Below are positions 36,757-50,300 of a stretch of 64,000 nucleotides of DNA, piece after piece. This DNA comes from Hevea brasiliensis. Lineage: Eukaryota; Streptophyta; Magnoliopsida; Malpighiales; Euphorbiaceae. The translations under genes were made by a program, and so were the position numbers. The notes beneath the pieces were generated by a model. It worked only from the letters and a program-made list of their open reading frames with translations. It made no database searches and was not told the origin of the DNA. The number at the start of each line of letters is the position of its first letter. The stretch's first letter is position 1. The stretch covers positions 63,612,691-63,676,690 of the forward strand of contig NC_079493.1 of NCBI RefSeq assembly GCF_030052815.1, in the 5' to 3' direction.

Positions 36757-36768
36757 GCTCTGATACCA
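36757..36768 (-). other. element A primer-binding site
   Basis: GCTCTGATACCA is the complement of the initiator methionine tRNA primer site. It lies 7 nt inside the 5' LTR that starts at 36776. Confidence 0.9.
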
Positions 36769-36775
36769 CAAAATA

Positions 36776-39582
36776 TGTCACACCCTACTCCTATGTAAGA
36801 TGTAACATGATCCCGTAGTACACCTAATGAATTACTGTACTTCGCTTACCGATAACCCATTAGATATACTACAAGGGATTTTAAAACAATTTTCATGAAA
36901 TTTAAATCATCGATTAAAATCTGGTGTTATAAATTTTTTTTTTCAAAATTTCGGCAAAGTGCCGGCTGTATTTCGAGAAAACAGTTCTTCAATCCTACAA
37001 AAGAAAATGCTCCCAATATGTTTTCTCAAATACAACTCCAATAACTTCATTTCAATTCACAATTCAAATCTCAATAAACAATCCATTCATTTTCAAACTA
37101 ATCTTATCATAAAGAAACATTTTATTGATTACAAGACTCAAAATTTATATTACAAGACTATTTAAGTAAATGAAATCTCAAATTTACATTTACAATAATT
37201 TACATTTGATTACATGCCAAAATATTTTACAAGAGTTTTTATACAACTGCTCAAATAATTTACACACATATTATTACATACGTACATCAAAACCCGTGTA
37301 CATGGTTATACCTGGAGCTGATCTGAATGTCTCTTCAAAGAAGTTTACTCAATTACTATATGCTCTTTTCACCTGCGATAGCATACAAAGCTATCGCTGA
37401 GTGGTGAACTCAGTGGTGCACAACTATAATTTAAAACATAGTACAATATACATTGACAAAATTTACAGCAAATAATTTGGAAATCTGAATACTCATCAAA
37501 TTCCAAAACTCAAAATATTCATTACTAATAACATGAATCATTTGTATAAAATGACTTTGATCGCGAAGTTAAATTTATCAAATCATAACTAACCATTTAA
37601 GGTAATTCCAACAAAATCAATTATACATAAATCATCATTGAAATCACAATTCTTTACTATTCAAAAATATTTTGTATCTCAAAAACCATTCTGTATCTCA
37701 AAAACCCATATGTATCTCAAAAACCATTAAACCATTATGTATATTACTAACTATGCAAGACTAATCCGAAAGGGCCATCTTCGAGGTGATTCTAACTACC
37801 TATGGTCGGGGAGGTTGAATCGGATTCTAACTCCCTATGGTCAGGGAGGTCAAATCATCGTGCACAGTACACACCACAATAATGAATCTTTCGAAAGGGC
37901 CATAACAAATAAGAACTTAGATCTAACCTCTAATAAGAGAAGAATCTAAGCCTGTGCACGTACCATGGTAATCAAAACACAACTAACTCCATTGTCTTCT
38001 CAACAAATGAGAGAGACGGGTAATAACCTAGTCAAGCATCTATAGTGAGATATAAAACAATGTCACAATCCTTTTAATAAGCATAAATCACAATACAATT
38101 CGATTCAAAGTCAATTCCAATATCCAATAATTTTTATGCTCACCACAATTCAAATCATAAATTTGCATTTTTCCATGCAAATTGCCCATTACAATTCAAA
38201 ATATGTTCTATCACAATTTTCCAAAACATAATTTATTCAATTCACAACAATGCTTAATACTTGTGGAAATACCATTTCACAAAGCTAAATTCATACATAT
38301 TATAACAATTTCAATAATCATTGAATTAAATCCAATGCTTGTTAAACATAATACATAACAAAAATATATCATTTAATCATATGAAATATTCAGAATAAAA
38401 TCAGTTAAAAACTAGTTGTGCACAAACCTCTGATAACTGTCTCTTGGCTCTGACTCAGTGTTTCCTTCCCCTTCCCTGAGTCTTTGCTAACTGAAACACA
38501 CAATTTAAAGTGTTTCAGTACTCATTTAACCTGTCTCTAACGATAATGCTTAATAATTGACTTATTGAATTCTATTATTTCCTTAGTCAACCTAAGATGT
38601 CGACCCTCGATGCATTCTTGGTGAATTAGGTTTTAATGTTACCAATATAGCACATTTGTAGCCCTTTTGTATTGGTAGATGTTACCAAATTCATTTCCAT
38701 GTATATTGCATTTTATTGCAATTTGTCGGATCTCGGTATACTAATTTGACCTAATCAGATGACCTAGTTCCCTCAGTTTTCGGGTTTTGGTCAAAACTAC
38801 AAACTTGTAGATCTATGTCTTATTGCACGCGGGGCAAAATTTCACGTTATTCTAAGTTATGTAGACTATGTTATGGTCATTTTACAATTGCTGGTTAGAA
38901 TGTACCAAAATTGGTCACTTTAGGTCATTTTAGTTCACTTTTGGTTCGGCCAGTTTGTGGACCCGAACTTGTGCAAGCTATTTGACTTGCTTATGGTCAT
39001 TTCTGAGTGTTGGTGTCTTCATAAGACTTGTAGATATATGTCTTGACTATTCATGGTAAAACTTTCAGGTCAATTGGACCTGTTTTGAGTGAGTTATGGC
39101 CAAAACATCAACTGCTGCCCAAATGGTTAATTTTCAGGCCTTAAATGCACTAATCTAGATTTGGTCATTTTTCAAGTTACCCTCCAAGCATAATTTTGGT
39201 AATCTTCCTTCATGAAAGTTGGCACATTTTGTGCCTAGTTTCACCTCCAATTGGTCTCATACTGATTGGAGACACAGACTTAAGGTTCTAAGCCAAAACA
39301 CACACTGCCCTATTGCACATTGTCCATCACTCATCAAAGGATACATTTAACACTTACCAAATTACACATTCATGCCATTTATGTTTTGTACCATAACCTA
39401 GACACATTTTACAACACATTGTTGGTCATTTTGGAAGCTTGTAATCACACTCAATATGCACCTTATAGTACAGAATTTACCAAGTCCAAATTACACACAA
39501 TTTAACTACATAACCTAGCTCATTTACATGTCCAAACTCAAACCCTCATACACATACACAAGCTGCCATAACAAGTACCACA
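36776..39582 (-). repeat. element A 5' LTR, inner part
   Basis: Matches 29720-32590 of the 3' LTR. It contains a perfect 8-bp stem GCGATAGC/GCTATCGC (37375-37382 with 37390-37397) next to CTGAGT/ACTCAG (37397-37413). It is cut at 39582 by a C-type LTR with the target duplication ccaca and resumes at 53135. Confidence 0.9.
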
Positions 39583-41051
39583 TGTGACACCCCTTACCCG
39601 ACTACAGTGTAGCCAAGCAAGTTATGCCACTCAGTGTGCCAAGCACTCTATTTTATCTTAATTCATTTTAATTCTTCCTTTTGAATATAACTTGTGAAAT
39701 ATAATTTATTTAAGCCATTTATCGAAATTATAATTTATTTGAGGTTCCGAGAATTTTATAGAAAATCCGGCAAAGTACCGGCTAAAAATGGAGAAAACAG
39801 TTCTTCGGAACCTGTGAAAAACACTTCCTATGATCATATTCAATCATCTCATCACTCTCAAACTTCAATATCAAAATCTCAACATTTTTCACCATTCATT
39901 TCTCAATCATCCATCACATGTGATAATCATATATATATCACAGATAAGCATTCACTTTTTCATTTACAAACACAATTCTCATTATTTACATGAGCATCAA
40001 ATTACATTTCATAAGTTCATTTACACATGAGAAAATAAGATCAATTACAAAATACCAAAATGACACCTAGTGTCCTACCAATGCACTGTAGCCTGTGAGG
40101 TGACACGGACACTATGCAGAACTGTGAACTGCCTTACCAAATTTGTGGTCTACTAGGCCCTCTGTCCAAATCTTCAGTACCTACGCGTTGCAAAAGTGAC
40201 GCGCTAAGCATAAAGCTTAGTGGTGCCAATAATACAAGAAAATACAATATGCAAATAAAAATAATAATTTCCTTGCTATTGTGTTCATAAGAAATGAATA
40301 ATTACTAACTTATTGTTTAGTCGAGGGCTAATCATGTTTCATGATATTAACTTCTTCATGCATTTCGTTAATTATTTTCTTCATGATATTGAGCTTTTTT
40401 GTATTTTTGTAATCATTCCTGATACTTAATTTTCGTATTTTCTTTAATAATCAGTTCAATCACAGTTATACTTTTCCATGTCCAAGTAACCTATCTTTGG
40501 ACGATCGGATCGATAACGGGTCGTTGGCACTGGACACCGCGGTGCCTCGGGCCGTCATACCATGGGACGCAGAACGTCAACCACGTATGCAGTCAGTATG
40601 GCTAAAAAGCCATGATATCACATAATCGGGCATAAAAGCCATGCATACGGGCATAAAGCCATGAATACAGGCATAAAGCCTTTCGCAGTACTGCTAAAAC
40701 AATACCCTATTGGCATGCCAATCTATCCAAACCAATCACATTAGGCCTACTAGGGCATTTTGCACTTTTAAGTTTCACAATTTTTGAATTTCAAGTCTTG
40801 GTGTCACTATTCACTTCATTGGTCAACAAAAAGTTGACTTTTGCATAGAAAATAGTTGCATTAGTTTTAACACTTCCAATGTACCACATTTTGCATTTAA
40901 AAATTGTTGGCATTAAGCATTAATACCATTTATAAGCTTAAACCAAGAGAAGCAAAATTTTCAATTTTTGTAACTCAACTTTACTATTCCATTGGGCACT
41001 GTTGCAGTAAGAATTTGAGGAAATGGTAAACATGAAAGTTGTTCCTTATTT
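39583..41051 (-). repeat. C-type solo LTR, left part
   Basis: Reverse-complement C-type LTR starting TGTGACACCCC at 39583. The matching end GGGTGTTACA is at 53129, with the target duplication ccaca at 39578-39582 and 53130-53134. No internal region is present, so it is a solo LTR of about 3.4 kb once element D is removed. It is interrupted at 41051 by D. The patch 40501-40530 shows CGATCGGATCG-type wording where the C-type copy at 62811-62840 has CTGG repeats. Confidence 0.88.
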
Positions 41052-44000
41052 TGTAACACCCCTAAGTTCGGTAGTGCATTCTACTGCTCCGGTGACCAGT
41101 GTTGTCCGGACAGCTAGGATGCCTAGAACCGTACTTCAATATGAGTGAGGAGACATAAAATAATGAAATACAAGAAAAGAAAAACAAAGGAAAAATCGTA
41201 GCAAAGAAATGTAACCGAGTAAGTGAGCCGGGAAACCTAGCGATGGGTGACCGCACCGGGAAGTCACGGCGTGGACCGTTGACTAGCCCTGGACTGCGGG
41301 GAACCCTGGGAAACATTTTTAGGACTTAAATAGACCATTGTTGAAGAGTAAATATCATTAGAAAGATCAAAGAAAAAAATTAAATAATTAGTACAAAGAA
41401 AAGTGAGAAATCGAAAAACAGACAAAATACGATTATCAGAAAAATCGGGAAAGCCACCCGAACAGGGGCATTATGGTCATTTGACATCCCGAAGTGTCTT
41501 TTGACCTAAATGTCCATTAAAAATAAATAGTATTACACTTAGAAAATGAAATGAAAAATTAATTTGGTGGTACCTAAAATAAATAGTGGAAATCATGGGT
41601 TAAATGTGGATTATGGGAAAGTTAACTTAATATATGATTTAATTCTTGTTAGTGGACCACTATAGGATTAATTTATCATTGAAATATGGCTGATATGGTC
41701 CACTCACCATCTGAAATTCCATCTTCCTCAAAATTCTCTCAAATGGCCGAATTGAAGAAACCTTGAAACTCCATTGACGTTTTTCTTTGAGCTTCATTCC
41801 TCTCTCCATTTCAACTCCATTCTCTTAGGTTCTTTCATGAAAAATGGTCTACACACCACAAGGAAGATATTGATACTAATTTTGAGAAGTTTGGTGAAGG
41901 TTTAGCAAGTTACAAATAAAGGTAAGTTTGCATTTTTAAGAAATCCTTTGTTAAAGTTTTTATGCATGTTATGGGTATTGGTTTGGTGAAGGAAAATTTT
42001 GAGTTTGAAGGGTTATTGTTGTTGCCATTTTGGACAGCCATGGGTCACGTTTTTGATGAGGTATTTGTGTATATAATTGATGAGAAATAATGTTAATCAT
42101 GGTGATTTAGTAACCTAGTGATTTAATGCATGTATATATGGTGAATGATGCACTTTGATGGGAATTGGCATATGGTACGGCAATGTGATGTTGATGAATG
42201 AATTGTGGCAGCTTGTGGACACTTGAATAATGGTGTATATTGAAGGGAGTGTGGGCAGCATATTGACCTAGAAGGATTGATGATATGTATGTCAATTTAC
42301 ATTGTAAAGTGTATGTAAAGTTTGTAATGTTTAGGTGTATTTGTAATGGTACTTAGAAATTGTAATTGTGAATGATATTTGGTGTGTTGAGGGTGATTGG
42401 AATCTGCCCAAAATAATGCTAATGTTATGTAGAAAATGTTGTTGGTAATGTGCCAAAACAGTTTGGTAGGGTATGGAAGTAAACCTTGCAAAGGTAAGTG
42501 TGTGTTTGAAGTTGGGATGTGAATTGCATATTGAGGGCAGTGTATATTTTAGCCTATAACCTTGAATGTGTAACCTCAATTGGTATGAGACCAATTTGAG
42601 GTGAAACTAGGCACAAAATGTGCCAACTTTCATTGAGAAACCATGCCAAAATTCTGCTTGCAAGGTGACCTAAGACCAATTCGGATTAGGTGCAATTAGG
42701 ACCTGAAAAATGACCAATTGGGCAGCAGTGAGTGTTTAGGCCATAACTCACTCAAACCAGGTCCAATTGACCTGAAATTTTGACCAAGAATAGTTAAGAC
42801 CCATACCTACAAGTCTTATGAAGACACCAAAGCCCAGAAATGACCATAAGCAAGTCAAACAACTTGCACAAGTTCGGGTCCAAAAACTGGCCGAACCAGA
42901 ATTGACCAATTTGACCTAAAATTGACCTAAAATGGTACCACTTGACCAGCAATAGTGTAATGACCATAACTTGGTCTACTTAACTCGGATTGACCTGAAA
43001 TTTTGCACCGCGTGCAATAAGACCTAGATCTACAAGTTTGTAGTTTCGACCGAGACCCGAAAACCGAGGTAACTAGATCGTCCGGTTAGGTCAAACCAGT
43101 GTTCCGGAATCCAGCAATTTGCATTAAAATGCACTAAGCAAGGAAGTGACTTTGGTAAAACATACCAAATCTAAAACCTTATCGAATGTGACATATTAAT
43201 GACACTAAAACCTAATTTACCTAAAACGCAATGAGGGTCGGTATATTAGGTGACTTAGTGAATAATTGAGTTCGATGCATTATTTACCAAACCCCATCGA
43301 TAGAGACGTTTAATTTGGTACTAAAACACTTCAAATTGTGTTTCTCAGTTAACAAGGACTCAGCAAAAGGGAAAGAAATACTGAGTCAAGACCAGGAGAC
43401 AAATATCAGAGGTTTGTGCACAACAACTGTTTCTTTTGAATTATTTTCAATGGAAATAAATATTGACTATTTGCATATCATTGTTTTAAATTGTGGAAAT
43501 GTGTTTGGTGGACACTTATTGATTGAAAAACATTGTGAATGGTTTGAAACTGTGAAAAATTGATTGAATGGTATTTGATGGATACTTATTGATTGAAAAG
43601 CACTGTAAATGGTTTTTGTGGAAATTGAAGTGAATTACGAATTGTGTTGCCATTTTGTGAATGAAATTATAACTTTGGAAATTTATTGGATTCTTACGGA
43701 TCATTTGAATAAAATGTTTGGAATTGTTTTGACTCACAATTGGCATGACATCGATAATATGTTCCTCCTCCATTAATGGGGTGAGTGTGATTATTCCTCC
43801 TCTTTGACTTATTAGTCCGGGTGAGTATGATTATGTTCCTCCCTCTTTGACTTCCCACCGAGGTGAGTATGGATGAATTCTCATTATATAGCTAGCTTCC
43901 TCCTCATTGATTTCGATTATTGGGGTGAGCATGTCTTGTCGTGGTGTACAACACGGCATATATGGAAAAAATTGTGTCATGGCCTAAATTGTGTTATAGA

Positions 44001-44902
44001 TTGGCAACACTGTATTCTTGATTATTTGATCGAATTGTGTTATTATGTATTGTGAGATTGTGAAATTGATTTAAACTCTTATTGACATATACTCGCTATT
44101 GAATTCAACCATGATCGACTTATTGAAAATTATTGTGATATTAATAAATGGAGTTTAAATTCTTGTTGACATTAATTGACTTGAATTTAACAATGGTTTT
44201 AAATATCCAAGGTTGATATCATTTATGAATTGTGAATTACAAGTTGTATTTTGTAAATTATGTGCACCACAGAGACATTGTCTCAATGATAGCTTTTATT
44301 GCCGCAGTAGAGAGACAGACAGTGGCAAAGAAAGCTAGGTCGCTAGTATCGCCAATGAGAGATTTTTGGGTATAGTGAGTATACCACATGTGGCATTTTG
44401 TATCAGAATGTATATTCACTGTATGTATATTTTGTTCTTGGTTTTGAGGTTGTAAATTTAAGTTGTACAAGAAAGTTGTAAAATAATTATGAGTTATTTG
44501 GCTTGTAAAATTGTGTTATATCTTTGTATCTTAGTCTTTGAAAATCACTGTGGATTTGACTTGAGAAATGTGTTGTGTTGATAAAAATGTTGGAGTTGAG
44601 ATTTGAAAATATATTAAAGTGCTTTTTACAGGTTTTCTGAAGAACTGTTTTGTCCAAAATACAAATGGCACCTTGCCAAAATTTTTACAGATATTCCAAA
44701 TAAATCAAATGAGTTAGTTGTTTCACTTCAGTTCACCAAAGTCTTTCACACCTGTAAATAGTGCTCACCACTGTAAAAGAAGTAAGAAAAGTTTTTAAAA
44801 TCCCTTGTAGTGTATTTAATGGATTATCAGTAGTCAGAGTTGGTAATTCATTAGGTATACTACGGGATCATGTTATGCCTTACAGAGGGGTAGGGTGTGA
44901 CA
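41052..44902 (+). repeat. element D 5' LTR
   Basis: 3851 bp, TGTAACACCCC to GGTGTGACA. Contains the shared AGCGATGGGT block at about 41219-41266, seven TTGACC motifs at 42767-42995 and a short tandem structure at 43760-43875. Compared with the 3' LTR, differences are rare in the first 1.9 kb after the outermost 300 bases and cluster at about 43000-44500. Confidence 0.92.
42767..42995 (+). promoter_or_regulatory. cluster of seven TTGACC (W-box) motifs
   Basis: TTGACC occurs at 42767, 42780, 42902, 42911, 42922, 42942 and 42990, all in element-sense orientation. TTGACC/T is the W-box bound by plant WRKY factors. The 3' LTR has the same cluster (about 49050-49280), and the A-type LTRs carry GGTCAA on the opposite strand (for example 180-400). 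Binding is inferred. Confidence 0.5.
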
Positions 44903-44910
44903 TGTTTTAG

Positions 44911-44922
44911 TGGTATCAGAGC
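44911..44922 (+). other. element D primer-binding site
   Basis: TGGTATCAGAGC, 8 nt after the 5' LTR, is the same primer site as in C, E, G and A. Confidence 0.92.
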
Positions 44923-45089
44923 AAAGTTTTTAAATTGCTTTCACTGTCATTTGAATATTCTTTCTTCACAAGATAACCGCTCAATATCATTGTTTGATAC
45001 ATACAGTACATTACATTATAAATATGCACTAACGGGAGGAAATCTCCTTGTGTAATTGGTTTAGGAGATCTAAAATCCTCGCATTGACT

Positions 45090-46250
45090 ATGGAAGAGGG
45101 TGATCGTTCAGTCGATCAATCTATTGAGGCTGAGGTGCAAGGGGATGCCCCATGCCTACATAATGTCAGTGGTTCAGTAGCACCACTGCTGCAGCATCGA
45201 TTCGCTCAGCCAGACAGACGCAATGTTCCAACAAATGGATGGTAATGTGCCTACTCAAGTCCCAATACAGACACCGGTGGTACAACCACGATTACGCTAG
45301 ACAATATGACAAATTGATGAAGTATGGGGCTCTGAGTTCAAGGGGACAGTAGATCCTCTAGAGGCGTAACAATGGTTAGAGAGGATGGATAGGGTATTCA
45401 AGAAACCGCATTGCACAGAGGAGCTTAGATTTGAGTACTCGGTATCTTTGCTCTGGGGATGCTTATGATCGTGGAAAACCATCCCCACGATCTGATAGAA
45501 CTGCAGTGCTAACATGGAATGACTTCCTCGAGAATTCAGGCAAAAATATGTCCCCGATGCTTATGTAGACCGTGGTCGCAAGAATTCCTAAGTTTGAAAC
45601 AGGGGGCGGTCGAGTATGAAAGGGAATTCTCCCGCCTAAGCCATTATGCAAGAAGTCTACTTTCTACCAAATAGGAGAGATGTAAGAGGTTTGAAACCGG
45701 CTTGAAGCCTAGTATCGATTACAAGTGGTCGGATTCAACAGAACAACTTCTCTGAACTTATTTCTCAAGCACTAGAATTAGAAAGAATTGAATCAAGCGC
45801 TCTTGAGAAAAAGAAATCGGAGAAAGCGTAAAAGAGGGAAAGTCAGTGACGAGTTCTAGTGGTCCCTCCGGAAAGAGGAAAAACTTTGGGGATACGAGAG
45901 ATAGTAAGAAGCCGGTAGAGATAGATCTTTTGGACGAAACCACCTCGATCCGATCACCAACTCAACAGAAACCCGTAAATGCGTCGGATCGACTTTGTGA
46001 AACTTGTGGTAAACCACATAGTGGGGTATGTTATAGAGCCGTAGGAGCATGCTTTAATTGTGGAGAGATCGCTCATTTTGCTAAGGATTGTGTAAATCCA
46101 GTCGTTCGATCATTTACTACACTAAAGGGATCAACCCAAGTTTCTACCCCAAAGAGTTCACCATCAATTAGTATAGGCAAAGGTCGAGGTAGGGGTAGTA
46201 CACCTAGAAGTCGACTCATCGTGAATCACCAAAACAGGTGATGCTTCAAC
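45090..46250 (+). pseudogene. gag: element D gag, frameshifted
   Basis: ATG at 45090 (MEEGDRSVDQSIEAEVQGDAP) matches the element G gag start. The capsid region around 45300-45600 is recognisable but broken in several frames. The last open part, from 45846, holds two zinc knuckles: CETCGKPHSGVC at about 46000-46035 and CFNCGEIAHFAKDC at about 46050-46092. A basic, G/R-rich tail follows. Several breaks coincide with CGA/TCG wording where element G has CAG/CTG (for example 45465-45495). Confidence 0.82.
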
Positions 46251-47318
46251 GAGTATACGCTATACGACGTAAAAGAGACCGAGACTTTTGACATCATTCT
46301 TGGTACTTTCTCAATTAGCAACTGAGATATATATATGTATTGTTTGACCTAGAATTTTCATATTTTTACATTAGTGTTAGAACTATATGTTCTGTTGTTA
46401 TTCGTTTACAGAGGAATAAATTTTGACGCATTAGTGATTAGCCCTTAAGATAAGGATTGTGATAATAAGTGAAATTAGTTTTGAAATAGTTAATCTGCTA
46501 AAAGAATTTTCAAACACACAATAAATAATAAATCTAATTAGTGAGCCTACATAAAGTAAGGCAAGAGGACGTAAAAGTAAGATGCAGTAATGGATTTGCT
46601 CTTGATAAGGGCAAGGAGGTTACTTTTAGAAATTGCTAATGGATATTTTAATCAGAATAAGATTCGAATATCAGTGAATTCAAAAAGAATAAAAGATTAC
46701 AAAGTTTGATCTATTGGGATGTATCGTAGTAACTATGCAATGTTCTTGATGTTTATACCGTGTCGCAGACACAAGACTAACTTGAGATTATTGTGTAGAG
46801 CTACGTACTAACCGATAGTACACCTAGATGAGTATAGTTGGCAACGGCATCTTTTTTGGCATAGTTATGCCGTGACGTAATTTAATTGTTAGAAATAAGT
46901 TTGAAAATCCTACTTAGGATCTAAAACTCAAAAGTTAAAATATCGAAAGGTTATAGTTCAAGATAAAAGGAAGTAAGTTATAGAACATTGATGATAAAAA
47001 GAGTTATGGAAGTAGAGACTTGAGCAGTTGATTCATATGTAACAAAGAAATATTCGAATGTGAGGAAGACTATGGACTAGAATGGTCAGAGGACCAATGC
47101 ACGATGAATGATTCTAATATGACCTCAAGGGTCATTCAAGAAGGAACGTGAGCTGAAATATTAGACAACATAATAGTAAGAGGAGATTGGTGTTATCCAA
47201 ACAAAGTAAACATTGTATTAGATTGTTAAAAGTCTTACGATTATATTGAAAGGAGAAAATAAACGTATGACTATTGTAAGATGATTACTGGGTAAAATTT
47301 CGTGGACGAAATTTATTT
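46251..47318 (+). other. element D protease trace and non-coding internal block
   Basis: The first 160 bases keep traces of protease (RVYAIRRK, then LFDLEFSYFY where G has LFDPDSTHSY). No reading frame or domain is visible from about 46410 to 47318. The block aligns with the reverse complement of 35240-35850 in element A, so it is inherited by both family members. Confidence 0.65.
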
Positions 47319-47332
47319 AAGGGGGGGAGAAT
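47295..47332 (+). other. element D palindrome and polypurine tract
   Basis: AAATTTCG (47295-47302) and CGAAATTT (47307-47314) flank TGGA. The polypurine tract AAGGGGGGGAGAAT (47319-47332) abuts the 3' LTR. Confidence 0.9.
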
Positions 47333-50300
47333 TGTAACACCCTAAGTTCGGTGAGTGCGTTCTCATCGCTCCGGTGACCAGTGTTGTCCGGACAGCTAGG
47401 ATGCCTAGAACCGTACTTCAATATGAGTGAGGAGACATAAAATAATGAAATACAAGAAAAGAAAAACAAAGGAAAAATCGTAGCAAAGAAATGTAACCGA
47501 GTAAGTGAGCCGGGAAACCTAGCGATGGGTGACCGCACCGGGAAGTCACGGCGTGGACCGTTGACTAGCTCGGATCATGGGAACCATGGGAAACATTTTT
47601 AGGACTTAAATAGACCATTGTTGAAGAGTAAATATCATTAGAAAGATCAAAGAAAAAAATTAAATAATTAGTACAAAGAAAAGTGAGAAATCGAAAAACA
47701 GACAAAATACGGTGTTACCGAAAAATCGGGAAAGCCACCCGAACAGGGGCATTATGGTCATTTGACATCCCGAAGTGTCTTTTGACCTAAATGTCCATTA
47801 AAAATAAATAGTATTACACTTAGAAAATGAAATGAAAAATTAATTTGGTGGTACCTAAAATAAATAGTGGAAATCATGGGTTAAATGTGGATTATGGGAA
47901 AGTTAACTTAATATATGATTTAATTCTTGTTAGTGGACCACTATAGGATTAATTTATCATTGAAATATGGCTGATATGGTCCACTCACCATCTGAAATTC
48001 CATCTTCCTCAAAATTCTCTCAAATGGCCGAATTGAAGAAACCTTGAAACTCCATTGACGTTTTTCTTTGAGCTTCATTCCTCTCTCCATTTCAACTCCA
48101 TTCTCTTAGGTTCTTTCATGAAAAATGGTCTACACACCACAAGGAAGATATTGATACTAATTTTGAGAAGTTTGGTGAAGGTTTAGCAAGTTACAAATAA
48201 AGGTAAGTTTGCATTTTTAAGAAATCCTTTGTTAAAGTTTTTATGCATGTTATGGGTATTGGTTTGGTGAAGGAAAATTTTGAGTTTGAAGGGTTATTGT
48301 TGTTGCCATTTTGGATAGCCATGGGTCACGTTTTTGATGAGGTATTTGTGTATATAATTGATGAGAAATAATGTTAATCATGGTGATTTAGTAACCTAGT
48401 GATTTAATGCATGTATATATGGTGAATGATGCACTTTGATGGGAATTGGCATATGGTACGGCAATGTGATGTTGATGAATGAATTGTGGCAGCTTGTGGA
48501 CACTTGAATAATGGTGTATATTGAAGGGAGTGTGGGCAGCATATTGACCTAGAAGGATTGATGATATGTATGTCAATTTACATTGTAAAGTGTATGTAAA
48601 GTTTGTAATGTTTAGGTGTATTTGTAATGGTACTTAGAAATTGTAATTGTGAATGATATTTGGTGTGTTGAGGGTGATTGGAATCTGCCCAAAATAATGC
48701 TAATGTTATGTAGAAAATGTTGTTGGTAATGTGCCAAAACAGTTTGGTAGGGTATGGAAGTAAACCTTGCAAAGGTAAGTGTGTGTTTGAAGTTGGGATG
48801 TGAATTGCATATTGAGGGCAGTGTATATTTTAGCCTATAACCTTGAATGTGTAACCTCAATTGGTATGAGACCCATTTGAGGTGAAACTAGGCACAAAAT
48901 GTGCCAACTTTCATTGAGAAACCATGCCAAAATTCTGCTTGCAAGGTGACCTAAAAAAATGACCAATTCGGATTAGGTGCAATTAGGACCTGAAAAATGA
49001 CCAATTGGGCAGCAGTGAGTGTTTAGGCCATAACTCACTCAAACCAGGTCCAATTGACCTGAAATTTTGACCAAGAATAGTTAAGACCCATACCTACAAG
49101 TCTTATGAAGACACCAAAGCCCAGAAATGACCATAAGCAAGTCAAACAACTTGCACAAGTTCGGGTCCAAAACTGGCCGAACCAGAATTGACCAATTTGA
49201 CCTAAAATTGACCTAAAATGGTACCACTTGACCAGCAATAGTGTAATGACCATAACTTGGTCTACTTAACTCGGATTGACCTGAAATTTTGCACCGCGTG
49301 CAATAAGACCTAGATCTACAAGTTTGTAGTTTCGACCGAGACCCGAAAACCGAGGGAACTAGATCGTCCGGTTAGGTCAAACCAGTGTTCCGAATCCAAA
49401 GAATTTGCATTAAAATGCACTAAGCAAGGAAGTGACTTTGGTAAAACATACCAAATCTAAAACCTTATCGAATGTGACATATTAATGACACTAAAACCTA
49501 ATTTACCTAAAACGCAATGAGGGTCGGTATATTAGGTGACTTAGTGAATAATTGAGTTCAGTGCATTATTTACCAAACCCCATCGATAGAGACAGTTTAA
49601 TTTGGTACTGAAACACTTCAAATTGTGTTTCTCGATTAACAAGGACTCAAAGAAAAGGGAAAGAAATCTGAGTCAAGACCAGAGACAAATATCGAGGTTT
49701 GTGCACAACAACTGTTTCTTTTGAATTATTTTCAATGGAAATAAATATTGACTATTTGCATATCATTGTTTTAAATTGTGGAAATGTGTTTGGTGGACAC
49801 TTATTGATTGAAAAACATTGTGAATGGTTTGAAACTGTGAAAAATTGTTTGAATGGTATTTGATGGATACTTATTGATTGAAAAGCACTGTAAATGGTTT
49901 TGTGGAAATTGAAGTGAATTACGAATTGTGTTGCCATTTTGTGAATGAAATTATAACTTTGGAAATTTATTGGATTCTTACGGATCATTTGAATAAAATG
50001 TTTGGAATTGTTTTGACTCACAATTGGCATGACACTGATAATATGTTCCTCCTCCATTAATGGGGTGAGTGTGATTATTCCTCCCTCTTTGACTTATTAG
50101 TCTAGGGTGAGTATGATTATGTTCCTCCCTCTTTGACTTCCCACCGAGGTGAGTATGGATGAATTCTCATTATATAGCTAGCTTCCTCCTCATTCAGTTC
50201 GATTATTGTGGTGAGCATGTCTTGTCGTGGTGTACAACACGGCATATATGGAAAAAATTGTGTCATGGCCTAAATTGTGTTATAGATTGGCAACACTGTA

